A stretch of DNA of 32,976 bases from Pseudomonadota bacterium (GTDB lineage: Bacteria; Pseudomonadota; Alphaproteobacteria; SP197): assembly GCA_027592745.1 (NCBI GenBank), contig JAQCLG010000024.1, forward strand, positions 1-32,976, given 5' to 3'. Below the pieces are notes generated by a model, which ran no database searches, was not told where the DNA came from, and saw only the letters and a list, made by a program, of their open reading frames with translations. Both the position numbers and the translations under genes were made by a program. Below, in pieces: positions 32,789 through 32,976 of this stretch; the first letter of the stretch is position 1, and each line of letters starts with the position of its first letter.

Positions 32789-32976
32789 GTGGCCCAGCTC
32801 AAGGACGACTGTTTCGCCTTCGGCGGCGACCTGATGCCGGTCGCGCAGGCCCTGGCGCTGATTGCCGAGATCGGCCGGCCGCTGACCGCCAACGAGGCCG
32901 TGCCGCTGGCCGCGGCCAGCGGGCGCATCCTGGGCGAGGACATCGTTGCGCCGATGAACGTGCCGCCCCACGACAA
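32789..32976 (+). CDS. moeA: Molybdopterin molybdenumtransferase, 5' part only (runs off the window)
   Basis: An open frame from GTG 32789 reaches the window end without a stop (62 codons). It has the MoeA N terminus: 'DLMPVAQALALIAEIGRPL', 'EAVPLAAASGRILGEDIVAP' and 'MNVPPHDN', which should continue into the conserved PP-x-D-NSAMDG block. GGAG lies 8 bp before the GTG. MoeA inserts molybdate into molybdopterin, the cofactor needed by MsrP at 5671-6672. It starts 17 bp after pgsA, so probably in one transcript. Confidence 0.85.
   Translation, partial: MAQLKDDCFAFGGDLMPVAQALALIAEIGRPLTANEAVPLAAASGRILGEDIVAPMNVPPHD

Overview
The window is about 33 kb of GC-rich bacterial chromosome with densely packed, codon-biased genes. 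Gene content suggests an alphaproteobacterium, possibly of the Rhodospirillales type (inference). Supporting signs are HspQ, a trxB-lysR pair, a pyruvate decarboxylase-type enzyme, a uvrC-pgsA-moeA run, and short dispersed palindromes with a 'cctcat-ccc...ggg-atgagg' outline. No tRNA, rRNA, transposase, phage gene or CRISPR array was seen.

Layout. (1) 1-2.9 kb: hspQ (minus), trxB and a LysR regulator (plus), then a 290-bp structured gap with a strong terminator that may encode a small RNA. (2) 2.9-6.7 kb, minus strand: msrP (periplasmic methionine sulfoxide reductase), a PAS/HD-GYP c-di-GMP phosphodiesterase, a HAD phosphatase, and an ATP-grasp ligase broken by a frameshift in a GC-dinucleotide run. 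(3) 6.9-10.9 kb, minus strand: aspartate aminotransferase, a CaiD-like crotonase, a DUF4345-like membrane protein and an acyl-CoA dehydrogenase. (4) 11-16.2 kb, plus strand: uvrB, a pyruvate/indolepyruvate decarboxylase-type enzyme, and an SDR (FolM/PTR1-like) overlapping folB. (5) 16.2-16.6 kb: an unusually long gap between convergent genes. (6) 16.6-29.3 kb: the region of most interest. (7) 29.5-33 kb, plus strand: 1-Cys peroxiredoxin, uvrC, pgsA and the 5' end of moeA.

Region 6 starts with a divergent FadR-type GntR regulator. It then reads: SoxB-like FAD amine oxidoreductase, glutamine-synthetase-like ligase, three split glutamate-synthase-like subunits (amidotransferase, GXGXG, FMN/Fe-S), and a protein joining a histone-H1-like Lys/Ala/Pro tail to an unrecognised domain. 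After a terminator and one minus-strand unknown gene come an ammonium/methylammonium transporter, a 79-aa membrane protein, formate-tetrahydrofolate ligase and a GFA-family (formaldehyde-activating type) protein. The enzyme set matches the logic of the N-methylglutamate pathway: amine uptake, gamma-glutamylamide formation, transfer to 2-oxoglutarate, oxidative removal of the C1 unit, and C1 handling on folate. However, the usual four-subunit N-methylglutamate dehydrogenase is replaced here by one FAD protein. ACCAAT/GACCAAT boxes recur in the regulator's divergent promoter and before the ligase and fhs genes, which suggests one regulon. Which amine is used cannot be told from sequence alone.
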